Source: CADCVQ01 sp038260305
Lineage (GTDB): Bacteria > Actinomycetota > Thermoleophilia > Solirubrobacterales > Solirubrobacteraceae
Direction: 5' to 3'
DNA: 64,000 nt
Assembly: GCA_038260305.1 (NCBI GenBank)
Contig: JBBSNY010000004.1
Coordinates: 130,989 to 194,988, forward strand
Part shown: piece by piece, positions 14,805 through 23,166 of the stretch
How positions within the stretch are numbered: the stretch's first letter is position 1
Layout of the letters: each line of letters opens with the position of its first letter
Made by a program: the position numbers and the translations under genes
The notes under the pieces: model-generated
What the model saw: the letters and a program-made list of their open reading frames with translations, nothing else
What the model was told of the DNA's origin: nothing
Databases searched by the model: none

Positions 14805-17234
14805 ATGACTGTGAGAGAGGCGCGGCTGGCGGCACTGACCAGGATGCGCGAGCGCCGCGCCGCGCCCGGACCGATCCAGTTGGCGCTGCCGATCGACCCC
14901 TGGCGGCTCGTCTCGCGGCGCTTCTCCACCGAGACGTTCGCCGAGGCGGAGACGATGTTCGCCGTCGCCAACGGCTACATGGGCATGCGCGGGACCCATG
15001 ACGAGGGCGTCCCGTCGCACGATCCCGCGGTCTTCGTCAACGGCTTCCACGAGACCTGGCCGATCCCCTACGGTGAGTCGGCGTTCGGCTTCGCGACGAC
15101 CGGCCAGACAATCGTCAGCGCCCCCGACGGCTCGGTGATGCGCCTCTACGTCGACGAGGAGCCGCTCGTCCTGGCGGAGTCAAAGCTCCTGTCCTACGAG
15201 CGCGTGCTCGACATGCGTGCCGGCGTCCTGCAGCGCTCGGTCCGCTTCCGCACGGCGCGTGGCGCCGTCGTCGCCCTGAAGTCCGAGCGGCTCGTCTCGC
15301 TGCACTGGCGCCACCTCGCGGCCATCTCCTACGAGGTGACGCTCGTCTCGGGCGCCGCCGAGCTCGCGATCGCGTCCGAGCTCATCACGCACCTGCCGCG
15401 CCCGAAGGAGGGCAGCGACGACCCGCGCGTCGGGGTGCGCATGACCGACTCCGCGCTCGAGCCGATCGCGCAGTCCTGCGACGAGACCCGCGTCGTGCTC
15501 GAGCTGCGCACGCGTTCGAGCGGGATGGGCCTTGCCTGCGGAATGGAGCACAGGATCGACACGCAGCTGCGCCACAGCATCGAGTCCTCCGTCGAGGCCG
15601 ACGAGGGCCGCGTGGTCTTCTTCCTCGACGCCGAGCCGGGCATCCCCGCCCGCGTGACGAAGCTGCTCGGTTACCACCACGCCGAACAGGCGCCGTCGGG
15701 CGATCTCTTCCGGCGCGTGAACCGCACCCTCGACCGCGCCGCCAACGACGGCTTCGAGCGCATCGCCGAGGTCCAGCGCGAGCGCCTCGATGCGTTCTGG
15801 GAGCACTCCGACATCGCCATCGACGGGCCCGGGGACATCCAGCAGGCCGTGCGCTTCAACCTCTTTCAGCTGCGCCAGGCGTCGGCGCGCGTCGAGGGCC
15901 ACGGCATCGCCGCGAAGGGGCTGACCGGGCGCGGCTACGAGGGGCAGTACTTCTGGGACACGGAGATCTACGTCCTGCCGTGCCTGACCTACACGCAGCC
16001 GCACGTCGCCCGCCGGCTGCTGCACTTCCGCTACGAGATGCTCGGCGCGGCGCGCCGCCGCGCGGAGCAGCTCGGCCATCGTGGGGCGCTGTTTCCGTGG
16101 CGGACGATCTCCGGCGAGGAGGCGTCGGCGTACTACGCGGCCGGCACTGCCCAGTACCACATCAACGCGGCGATCTCCTACGCGGTGCGCCAGTTCGTGC
16201 GGGTCACCGGCGACCAGGAGTTCCTCGCTCGCGAGGGCGTCGAGATCCTCGTCGAGACGGCGCGCTTCTGGGCCGATCTCGGCTTCTTCTCGGTCCGCCG
16301 CGACGGCCAATTCTGCATCCAGGGCGTCACGGGACCCGACGAGTACTCGGCCGTCGTCGACAACAACGCCTACACGAACCTCATGGCGCGCGAGAACCTC
16401 GCCGCCGCCGCGGAGTGCCTGCAGCTGCTCGAGGACACCGATCCCGACGCCTACGCGCGGCTCGTCGCGCGGCTGAAGATCGAGCCGCACGAGCCCGACG
16501 AGTGGTGTCGCGCCGCCGAGAAGATGTTCGTGCCCTACGACGAGCGTGCGGGCGTCCTGCTGCAGGACGAGCACTTCCTCAACCGCAAGCCGTGGGACTT
16601 CGAGGGCACGCCGGTCGAGAAGTACCCGCTGCTGCTGCACTACCACCCGCTGAACATCTACCGCCACCAGGTCATCAAGCAGACCGACGTCGTGCTCGCG
16701 ACGTTCCTCGCCGGCGACCACTTCACGCTCGAGGAGAAGAAGCGCGTCTTCGAGTACTACGACCCGCTGACGACGGCGGACTCGTCGCTGTCCTCGTGCG
16801 TGCAGAGCGTCATGGCCTCCGAGGTCGGCGACGTCCAGTCGGCCTACGACTACTTCCTGATCTCGGCGGCGATCGACCTCGCCAACCTCGCCGGCAACGT
16901 CGGCGACGGGATCCACGTCGCCTCCTGCGGCGGGGTCTGGATGGCGCTCGTCAACGGCTTCGCGGGCCTGCGCGACATCGAGGGTCACGACCTGCGCTTC
17001 GCGCCGCGCCTGCCGGTCGACTGGTCGAGCATGAGCTTCCGGCTGATCGTGCGTGGTAGCCGCCTCGAGGTCGAGATGACCGCCGAGGCGACGACGTTCC
17101 GGCTGCTGGACGGCGAGCCGCTATCGCTGATCTCCGACGGCGAGCCGTTCACGGTCTCGCTGGAGTCGCCCGTGACGATGCCGGTCGCCGCCGCGGCCGG
17201 CGGGCTCGCCGGCGTGATCGCCGGCGGCTCCTAG
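14805..17234 (+). CDS. GH65 family glycoside phosphorylase/hydrolase
   Basis: 809 residues; ATG 14805 is preceded by GAGGAG. The N-terminal beta-sandwich (residues 30-290) has ANGYMGMRGTHDEG, and the (alpha/alpha)6 barrel carries FWDTEIYVLPCL, the catalytic acid Glu513 in TGPDEYS, and KQTDVVLATFL (phosphate site region). Length and motifs match maltose, trehalose or kojibiose phosphorylases, which convert an alpha-glucobiose and phosphate to beta-glucose-1-phosphate and glucose. No partner beta-phosphoglucomutase gene lies beside it, so the exact disaccharide cannot be named. Likely cytosolic. Confidence 0.92.
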   Translation: MTVREARLAALTRMRERRAAPGPIQLALPIDPWRLVSRRFSTETFAEAETMFAVANGYMGMRGTHDEGVPSHDPAVFVNGFHETWPIPYGESAFGFATTGQTIVSAPDGSVMRLYVDEEPLVLAESKLLSYERVLDMRAGVLQRSVRFRTARGAVVALKSERLVSLHWRHLAAISYEVTLVSGAAELAIASELITHLPRPKEGSDDPRVGVRMTDSALEPIAQSCDETRVVLELRTRSSGMGLACGMEHRIDTQLRHSIESSVEADEGRVVFFLDAEPGIPARVTKLLGYHHAEQAPSGDLFRRVNRTLDRAANDGFERIAEVQRERLDAFWEHSDIAIDGPGDIQQAVRFNLFQLRQASARVEGHGIAAKGLTGRGYEGQYFWDTEIYVLPCLTYTQPHVARRLLHFRYEMLGAARRRAEQLGHRGALFPWRTISGEEASAYYAAGTAQYHINAAISYAVRQFVRVTGDQEFLAREGVEILVETARFWADLGFFSVRRDGQFCIQGVTGPDEYSAVVDNNAYTNLMARENLAAAAECLQLLEDTDPDAYARLVARLKIEPHEPDEWCRAAEKMFVPYDERAGVLLQDEHFLNRKPWDFEGTPVEKYPLLLHYHPLNIYRHQVIKQTDVVLATFLAGDHFTLEEKKRVFEYYDPLTTADSSLSSCVQSVMASEVGDVQSAYDYFLISAAIDLANLAGNVGDGIHVASCGGVWMALVNGFAGLRDIEGHDLRFAPRLPVDWSSMSFRLIVRGSRLEVEMTAEATTFRLLDGEPLSLISDGEPFTVSLESPVTMPVAAAAGGLAGVIAGGS

Positions 17235-17434
17235 CCGTACGCCTCCGGCGGGCGCGGACCCCGGCCCGCGTCGCTGGAGTGCGCCTCCGCGGCGGCCGCC
17301 GGCCGGCCGTCTCCCGCGCGCTTCTTCGCAGCTTCTTCATCCGGGCTTAACACCTGCTTCGGCGCGTCAGGTCTCGTGGGCGTGGGCGCACAAGCGCGCG
17401 CCCGTCCTGCCGTCCCGAGCCGAAGAGAGCCTCC

Positions 17435-17923
17435 GTGCCCGAACAGCTCCCGCCCCTGCCGACCGCGCCCGCACCCGCCCGCCACCGCGCCCGCGCGCTC
17501 GTCGTCGGCGCCGCCGTCGCGCTGGCGCTGCTGGTCACGCTTTCCGCCTGCGGCGACGACGGCGGCTCGTCGTCGAACCCCGCACCGACAGCAGGGCCCG
17601 GCGCGGGCCGCGGCTTCATCGCGCAGGACCCGAAGGTGCGCGCGTGCCTGCAGAAGCAGGGCGTCACGCTGCCCGACCGTTCGGCCGCAGGACGGCGCTT
17701 CCGCGGCGGCCCGCCGACTGGCACGAACGCCCAGCCGCCGACCGGCACGAACGGTCAGCGGCCGCCGCGCGCGCGCGGGCGGCCGGGGGGCTTCCGTCGC
17801 GACCCCGCGCAGTTTGCCAAGCTCCAGGCGGCGCTGAAGAAGTGCGGCGTGACGGCGCCGGCGCGCGGGCAGGGCGGTCCGCGGCAGCAGGCGGCGCCGA
17901 CCACGACGACTGCGGCGAGCTGA
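17435..17923 (+). CDS. small lipoprotein heading the MacAB-like operon
   Basis: 162 residues from GTG 17435, downstream of an AGAG sequence. A basic N-terminus and hydrophobic helix end in the lipobox LSAC (Cys about residue 39). The mature part contains two Cys residues in similar contexts (RACLQKQGVTLP and KKCGVTAP), flanked by Arg/Gly/Pro-rich disorder. It is translated just ahead of the adaptor gene. It may be a small extracellular partner of the exporter; no domain is recognised. Confidence 0.7.
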   Translation: MPEQLPPLPTAPAPARHRARALVVGAAVALALLVTLSACGDDGGSSSNPAPTAGPGAGRGFIAQDPKVRACLQKQGVTLPDRSAAGRRFRGGPPTGTNAQPPTGTNGQRPPRARGRPGGFRRDPAQFAKLQAALKKCGVTAPARGQGGPRQQAAPTTTTAAS

Positions 17924-17929
17924 GCGCCG

Positions 17930-19717
17930 ATGCGCCTCCGGCCGATCCCCGGACGCACCGCCGTTCCGCTTGCGCTCGTCGTCGTCGTCGGCGCCGCGGT
18001 CGCGGTGGCCGTCTCGAGCGTCGGCACCGATGCCGCCGCCGTCAGCTCCGAGCGCACGGTCGCCGTGCGGCGCGGCGTCGTGCAGTCGACCGTCTCGGGT
18101 AGCGGCAACCTGTCGCCCGCCAACCAGCTCGAGCTGAGCTTCGGCGCCTCGGGCGAGGTCGAGAAGATCACCGTCAAGGCGGGCCAGCACGTCAGCGCCG
18201 GTCAGCTCCTCGCGAAGATCGATCCGAGCGCCGCCGAGGTCAACCTCGCGGAGGCGAAGGCGACGCTGCAGTCAGCCGAGGACGCGCTGAGCGCCGCGCA
18301 GTCGGCCGGCTCGGCATCGACGGTCAGCCTGCCTGCCGACTCGGCGAGCGGCGCAAGCACGACGTTTGTCTCGCTGCCCGCGAGCTCCGCGGGCGCGAGC
18401 ACGATGGGTGCGAAGGCGGCGAGCGGGGCCGGATCGGACAGCCCGATCGGGATGGCCACTGGGACGGCGGTCCGGGCGGCGCAGGAGACGCCCGAGGCGC
18501 AGACGACGACCGCTCCGGCGCCAACGACGCCGGGCCTCACCACGATTGCGCCGACGCCTGCGGCGACGACTCCGGCTCCGACGCCGACGACACCGAAGAC
18601 GACGACGCCGAAGACGACGACGCCGAAGACGACGACGCCGAAGACGACGACGCCGAAGACGACGACGCCGAAGTCCTCCACGACACCGCAGTCTTCGGAC
18701 GCGTCCAAGACGGGCGCGTCGTCGACGTCGAAGTCGACGCCATCCGCCGGTGCGGGCGGCGGGCGCTCGTCGTCGGGCTCTGCCCGCACGGCGGCCGCCT
18801 CGGCCGGCGGCAGCGGCGGGAGCGGATCGGGCGCGACATCGGTCGCGTCGGCGACCGCGGCCCTCGCAAGCGCGAAGCTCAGCGTCGCGAAGGCCGAGAA
18901 GGCGCTCGCCGCGACGAAGCTGCGCGCCCCGATGGCGGGCACGGTCGCGGCGATCGACGGCGCCGTCGGCGACACGGTCGGCAGCGGGTCGAGCGCCTCG
19001 GGGTCGGGTTCGGGATCCGGCACCAGCAGCGGCAGCGGAGCCTCGGTCGACGGCGGCCTCGGCGGCGGCGGCTCGAACTCCGGCTCGGGCTCGGGCGCGA
19101 GCTCCGGCTTCATCACGCTCGCGCAGATCAGCCGCTTTCAGATGCAGGTCTCGCTCAGCGAGTCGGACATCGGCAAGGTCAAGGCCGACCAGCAGGCGAC
19201 CGTAACCGTCAACGCCGCGTCGGGGGCACAGTTCTCCGCGCGTGTACAGAGCGTCGGCGTGCTGGCGTCGTCGAGCTCGGGCTCGAGCGCCGTCAGCTAC
19301 CCGGTCACGCTGCGGCTCCTGCAGACCGGCACGAAGCTCAAGGCCGGCATGAGCGCGACGGCCGACATCGTCGTCGCGGAGGCATCCGGCCTCGTCGTCC
19401 CGAGCCAGGCGCTGACCGGCTCGACCGTGACCGTCGACAGGGACGGAAAGCAGACGACCCAGCGCGTGCAGACCGGCGTCGTCGGCGACTCCTCGACGCA
19501 GATCCTGAGCGGGCTCAACGACGGCGACGAGGTCGTCGTGCGCTCCGCGAGCGCGGCGGCCGGCGCGAACGCCGGCGCGGGCACGGGAGCAGCCGGCAAC
19601 GGCGCCAACGCCGGCGCGCTGCCCGGCGGCGGCGGTTTCGGTCGCGGTGGAGGCTTTCGCCGCGGCGGAGGCGCCGGCGGCGGCGGCCCCAACCTCGTCC
19701 AGCGGGCCGGGCCGTGA
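17930..19717 (+). CDS. MacA-like periplasmic-adaptor-family protein with large low-complexity inserts
   Basis: 595 residues, ATG 17930, 6 bases after the lipoprotein gene. A signal-anchor (residues 12-30) is followed by the first half of a biotinyl-lipoyl-like domain (GSGNLSPANQLELSFGASGEV), then a helix (LAEAKATLQSAEDAL). A Ser/Thr/Pro-rich stretch of about 180 residues (130-305) holds six TPKTT repeats; a second helix (SAKLSVAKAEKALAAT) closes the hairpin, and a Gly/Ser block lies at 345-395. The C-terminal beta-barrel and membrane-proximal domains follow (VTVNAASGAQFSARVQSV, VVPSQALTG). It should link the MacB-like permease to an extracellular substrate. The inserts replace the coiled-coil hairpin that docks to TolC in Gram-negatives. 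Confidence 0.85.
   Translation: MRLRPIPGRTAVPLALVVVVGAAVAVAVSSVGTDAAAVSSERTVAVRRGVVQSTVSGSGNLSPANQLELSFGASGEVEKITVKAGQHVSAGQLLAKIDPSAAEVNLAEAKATLQSAEDALSAAQSAGSASTVSLPADSASGASTTFVSLPASSAGASTMGAKAASGAGSDSPIGMATGTAVRAAQETPEAQTTTAPAPTTPGLTTIAPTPAATTPAPTPTTPKTTTPKTTTPKTTTPKTTTPKTTTPKSSTTPQSSDASKTGASSTSKSTPSAGAGGGRSSSGSARTAAASAGGSGGSGSGATSVASATAALASAKLSVAKAEKALAATKLRAPMAGTVAAIDGAVGDTVGSGSSASGSGSGSGTSSGSGASVDGGLGGGGSNSGSGSGASSGFITLAQISRFQMQVSLSESDIGKVKADQQATVTVNAASGAQFSARVQSVGVLASSSSGSSAVSYPVTLRLLQTGTKLKAGMSATADIVVAEASGLVVPSQALTGSTVTVDRDGKQTTQRVQTGVVGDSSTQILSGLNDGDEVVVRSASAAAGANAGAGTGAAGNGANAGALPGGGGFGRGGGFRRGGGAGGGGPNLVQRAGP
18585..18675 (+). repeat. 15-bp in-frame tandem repeat coding TPKTT
   Basis: About six copies of ACGACGCCGAAGACG encode TPKTT units within the adaptor. 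The near-identity of copies at DNA level indicates recent slippage, and copy number probably varies between strains. Confidence 0.85.
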
Positions 19718-19799
19718 CGTCGGCTCCGCGACGCCTCCTGCGGCTCGCGCAAACGAGCGCCCTGCCGTCGTCGACGCCCCGCCTCCCGCCGGTCGCGCC

Positions 19800-20537
19800 G
19801 TGAGCCCCGCGCCCGTGCCGCCTCCACGCCGACGCCGTCCGCCGGTCATCGACGTGCGCGACGTGCAGCGCCGCTACGGGATCTCCGAGGGCGTCGTCGT
19901 GCGCGCGCTCGACGGCGTCTCGCTGCGCATCGAGCGCGGCGAGCTCGTCGCGATCATGGGCAGCTCGGGCCGCGGCAAGACGACGCTCATGAACATCCTC
20001 GGCTGCCTCGACAGCCCGACCGCCGGCCGCTACCTGCTCGACGGCGTCGATGTCCGCGACATCCGCGAGGACGACCTCGCCGACCTGCGCAACCGCAAGA
20101 TCGGCTTCGTCTTTCAGAGCTTCAACCTCGTCGCGCGGACGAGCGCGCTGGCGAACGTCGCGCTGCCGCTCTCCTACGCGGGCGTCGGCCGCGCCGAGCG
20201 CCGCCGCCGCGCGACCGAGGCGCTCGAGGCGGTCGGCCTCTCCGACCGCCTGCACCACGAGCCGTCGGAGCTCTCCGGCGGCCAGCAGCAGCGCGCCGCG
20301 GTCGCGCGGGCGATCGTCACGAACCCGTCGCTGATCCTCGCCGACGAGCCGACGGGCAACCTCGACTCGCGCTCGACCGCCGACGTGCTCGACGTCTTCG
20401 AGCGCCTGCACGCCGGCGGGCGGACGGTCGTGCTCATCACTCACGAGGCGGACGTCGCGGCCCGCGCGCAGCGCATCGTCCGCCTCGCCGACGGGCGCGT
20501 CGTCGAGGACCGCCGGATCGGCACGCGGGCGGCATGA
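19800..20537 (+). CDS. MacB-like ABC transporter ATPase (LolD/FtsE type)
   Basis: 245 residues from GTG 19800, the first start available after the adaptor ends at 19717. Walker A reads GSSGRGKTT (Ser to Arg compared with the usual GSSGSGKST), signature LSGGQQQR, Walker B LILADEPTGNLDS, and H-loop LITHE. MacB/LolD-type signatures LDGVDVRDI and IGFVFQSFNLV are clear. An 82-base gap to the adaptor codes a Pro-rich upstream extension if an earlier start were used. It overlaps the permease as ATGA. Confidence 0.9.
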   Translation: MSPAPVPPPRRRRPPVIDVRDVQRRYGISEGVVVRALDGVSLRIERGELVAIMGSSGRGKTTLMNILGCLDSPTAGRYLLDGVDVRDIREDDLADLRNRKIGFVFQSFNLVARTSALANVALPLSYAGVGRAERRRRATEALEAVGLSDRLHHEPSELSGGQQQRAAVARAIVTNPSLILADEPTGNLDSRSTADVLDVFERLHAGGRTVVLITHEADVAARAQRIVRLADGRVVEDRRIGTRAA

Positions 20538-21763
20538 CGCCCGCCGAGACGCTGCGCATCGCGCTCGCCGGGATCACGGCGAACAAGCTGCGCTCGGGCC
20601 TGACGATCCTCGGCATGACGATCGGCGTCGCCGCGGTGATCGTGCTCGTCGCCGTCGGCAACGGCTCAAGGCGCCAGGTCCAGGCCGGCATCGACGCGCT
20701 CGGCTCGAACGTGCTCATCGTCCAGCCGCAGTTCGGGGCCGGCGGGCCGGGTGGCTTCCGTGCCGGCGGAGGTGGCGGCAGTGTCGAGCTCACGACGAAG
20801 GATGCGCAGGAGCTCCAGAACACGTTCGACGCGCCGGACGTCAGGAGCGCCTCGCCGGTCGTCAACGCGACCGGCACGACGCTCGTCGCGGGCGCGTCGA
20901 GTTACCAGCCGTCGTCGTTCGTCGGCACGACGCCCGCGTATGCGACGGCGCGCGACTACGAGGTCGCGTCGGGCACGATGTTCAGCGCCCAGGACGTCAG
21001 CAAGCATCGTCGCGTCGTCGTCGTCGGGCCGACGGTCGTCACGAACCTGTTCGGCGCGCAGGATCCCGTCGGCCAGTCGCTGCGCGTCGACGGCACGAGC
21101 TTCAGCGTCGTCGGCGTGACGAAGGCGAAGGGCTCGAACGGGATTTCAGATCAGGACGATGTCGTGCTCGCCCCGCTGACCGCCGTCCAGGACACGATCT
21201 CCGGCTACGGGGCGCTCAGCTCGATCACGGTCCAGGCGACGTCGAGCAAGAGCCTCGACGCGGCGCAGGCGGAGGTCACGAATATCCTCAGCACGCGCCA
21301 CGACGTCAGCGACCCATCCAACCCCGGCTTTCAGGTCACCAACCAGGGCGCGGTCCGCGAGGCCTCCGATCAGAGCACACACGTCTTCACGACGCTGCTC
21401 GGCGCGGTTGCCGCGATCTCGCTGCTCGTCGGCGGGATCGGCGTCATGAACATCATGCTCGTCAGCGTCACCGAGCGCACGCGCGAGATCGGCATCCGCA
21501 AGGCGATCGGGGCGCGCCGCGCCGACATCCTCACGCAGTTCCTCACCGAGGCCGTGCTCGTGTCGCTGTTCGGAGGCCTCGCCGGGGTCGCGGTCGGGAT
21601 CGCCGGCAGCCGCTTTCAGATCGCCGGCGTCGAGCCGGTCATCGCCGTCTACTCGGTCTTCCTCGCCTTCGGATCGGCGCTGCTCTGCGGCCTGTTCTTC
21701 GGCACCTACCCGGCCGCTCGCGCCGCGCGCCTGAGCCCGATCGACGCCCTGCGCTTCGAATGA
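20534..21763 (+). CDS. MacB-like ABC transporter permease
   Basis: 409 residues, ATG 20534 inside the ATGA overlap. One N-terminal helix (KLRSGLTILGMTIGVAAVIVLVAVG), a large extracytoplasmic MacB_PCD domain (residues 45-280), and three C-terminal helices of the FtsX domain (SLLVGGIGVMNIMLVSVTERTREIGIRKAIGA) match the mechanotransmission permease family. The Gly-rich loop GAGGPGGFRAGGGGG early in the extracellular domain echoes the low-complexity parts of the adaptor. It likely moves a peptide or lipid from the membrane outward; no substrate is evident. Confidence 0.92.
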   Translation: MTPAETLRIALAGITANKLRSGLTILGMTIGVAAVIVLVAVGNGSRRQVQAGIDALGSNVLIVQPQFGAGGPGGFRAGGGGGSVELTTKDAQELQNTFDAPDVRSASPVVNATGTTLVAGASSYQPSSFVGTTPAYATARDYEVASGTMFSAQDVSKHRRVVVVGPTVVTNLFGAQDPVGQSLRVDGTSFSVVGVTKAKGSNGISDQDDVVLAPLTAVQDTISGYGALSSITVQATSSKSLDAAQAEVTNILSTRHDVSDPSNPGFQVTNQGAVREASDQSTHVFTTLLGAVAAISLLVGGIGVMNIMLVSVTERTREIGIRKAIGARRADILTQFLTEAVLVSLFGGLAGVAVGIAGSRFQIAGVEPVIAVYSVFLAFGSALLCGLFFGTYPAARAARLSPIDALRFE

Positions 21764-21786
21764 ACTCCTCGACCCCTGGAGCAGAC

Positions 21787-22398
21787 ATGCCCGACGCAGC
21801 CACAGACGACGCGCTGATCGACGACGGCGACTGGGAGCCCGCGACCGACGACGCGCCGCCCACCCGCCCCCGGCGCCGGCTCGTGACGCCGCTGACGGCC
21901 GGCCTCTGCGGCGTGCTGATCGCGGCCGCCGGCTTCTTCGCCGGGGTGCAGGTCCAGAAGGGCCAGCAGGACGGTACCGACGCCGGCACCGCGAATGCGC
22001 GCGCCGGGTTCGGCGCTGCGCGCGCCCCCGCCGCCGGCGGCGGCGGTGCGGCGGGCGCCGCAGGGCAGACGCAGGACGCGCCGACATTCGGGACCGTCGC
22101 CAACAAGAAGGGCGCGACCCTGTACGTCAAGGACGCCGACGGCGCGACCGTGCGCGTAAAGACGAACGCGCAGTCGAAGGTCACGCGCAACGCGGCGGCG
22201 AGCGCGCGCGGGATCTATCCCGGCGACACCGTCGTCGTGCAGGGCACGAAGGACAAGAGCGGCAACCTCGTCGCGACGCAGATCAGCGCGACCTCGAAGA
22301 CGGCCGCCGCCGCCGCCGGCGGTGGCGGCTTCGGCGGCGGCGGGTTCGGCGGTGGCGGCGGCGCCCGCCGGCAGTTCGCAGCCCCGGGCGGCGGCTGA
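21787..22398 (+). CDS. membrane-anchored DUF5666/OB-like protein of the exporter operon
   Basis: 203 residues from ATG 21787, which has GGAG at the right distance; ATG 21760, in ATGA overlap with the permease stop, is possible and would add 9 residues. One membrane helix (residues 38-55) is followed by a Gly/Ala linker, a small beta domain (GTVANKKGATLYVKDADG, GDTVVVQGTKDKSGNLVATQI) resembling DUF5666, and a tail of Gly-Gly-Phe repeats. It is the last gene of the lipoprotein-adaptor-ATPase-permease cluster and probably sits outside with the adaptor. Confidence 0.75.
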   Translation: MPDAATDDALIDDGDWEPATDDAPPTRPRRRLVTPLTAGLCGVLIAAAGFFAGVQVQKGQQDGTDAGTANARAGFGAARAPAAGGGGAAGAAGQTQDAPTFGTVANKKGATLYVKDADGATVRVKTNAQSKVTRNAAASARGIYPGDTVVVQGTKDKSGNLVATQISATSKTAAAAAGGGGFGGGGFGGGGGARRQFAAPGGG

Positions 22399-22635
22399 CC
22401 GGACGCCGGCGCCGCGGACGTTCGAGCTCGTCGCCCTGACGCGCACACACGGCGCCGTCGCGGCGTGCACGATCAGACGGCGATCGCGGTGCATCTGTGA
22501 CGGCTCAACCTGCCGCAAACCGACATCCGGAGCAAGCGACACCACATGGATACATCTGCGCAGGATGCAGAACACGCCGCGATCGATCCGTCGAAGATGC
22601 ACCTCCGAAGCCACGCCCCCGCACGATCTGCTGAG

Positions 22636-23115
22636 ATGGGCCGACCCGTGCGCGACCGGCTGGTCATCCGTCCCGCCCTCCCCGACGAGCGCGCCGCGCT
22701 CGAGGCGCTGCAGCTGCGCGCCTCGCTCGTCCACGAGGCCCATCGCGAGGATCTCGCCGCGCACCCGGACGCGATCGCGCTGACCGACGGCGCGATCGAG
22801 CAGCGGCGCGTCCGTGTCGCGGCCGCGGCCGACGACGAGGCGGCGGTCGGATTCGCCGAGTGGTCGGTCACGTCGCGCGAGGAGTGGGAGCTCGAGGGGC
22901 TGTTCGTCGAGCCGCCCGTCATGCGCCGCGGCATCGGCGCCGCGCTCGTGGCGGACGCGCTGGCCCTCGCGCGCGACCGCGGAGTGCGGCGCGTCGCCGT
23001 CGTCGCCCAGCCCGCGGCGGAGACCTTCTACGAACGCTGCGGCTTCGTCGCGGCGGGCGAGGTGGCCACGCGCTTTGGTCCGGCCGTGCGGATGGCGGTC
23101 GAGCTCGACGTCTGA
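22636..23115 (+). CDS. GNAT-family N-acetyltransferase
   Basis: 159 residues from ATG 22636 (an in-frame ATG at 22546 precedes poorly coding DNA). The acetyl-CoA loop is MRRGIGAALVADALALARDRG with a preceding strand LEGLFVEPPV; the C-terminal strand contains ETFYERCGFVAAGEV. The family acetylates amines; the substrate is unknown. It converges on the kinase gene at 23167. Confidence 0.85.
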   Translation: MGRPVRDRLVIRPALPDERAALEALQLRASLVHEAHREDLAAHPDAIALTDGAIEQRRVRVAAAADDEAAVGFAEWSVTSREEWELEGLFVEPPVMRRGIGAALVADALALARDRGVRRVAVVAQPAAETFYERCGFVAAGEVATRFGPAVRMAVELDV

Positions 23116-23166
23116 ACGTCGCTGCGGTCGCGTCGAACTGTGCTCGCCCGCTGCCGCCGATCGGCA

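Noticed and set aside
18585..18675. Possible CRISPR-like array
   Set aside because: The units are 15 bp, contiguous without spacers, and lie in frame in the adaptor gene.
19647..19799. Upstream extension of the MacB-like ATPase
   Set aside because: The ATG at 19647 lies inside the adaptor gene and yields a Pro/Ala/Ser stretch that is not part of the family; GTG 19800 is more sensible.
18272..19849. Very long antisense frame opposite the adaptor gene
   Set aside because: It arises from GC-rich codon bias and a repetitive sense sequence; it has no start signal and only Val-Gly-Val-type low complexity.
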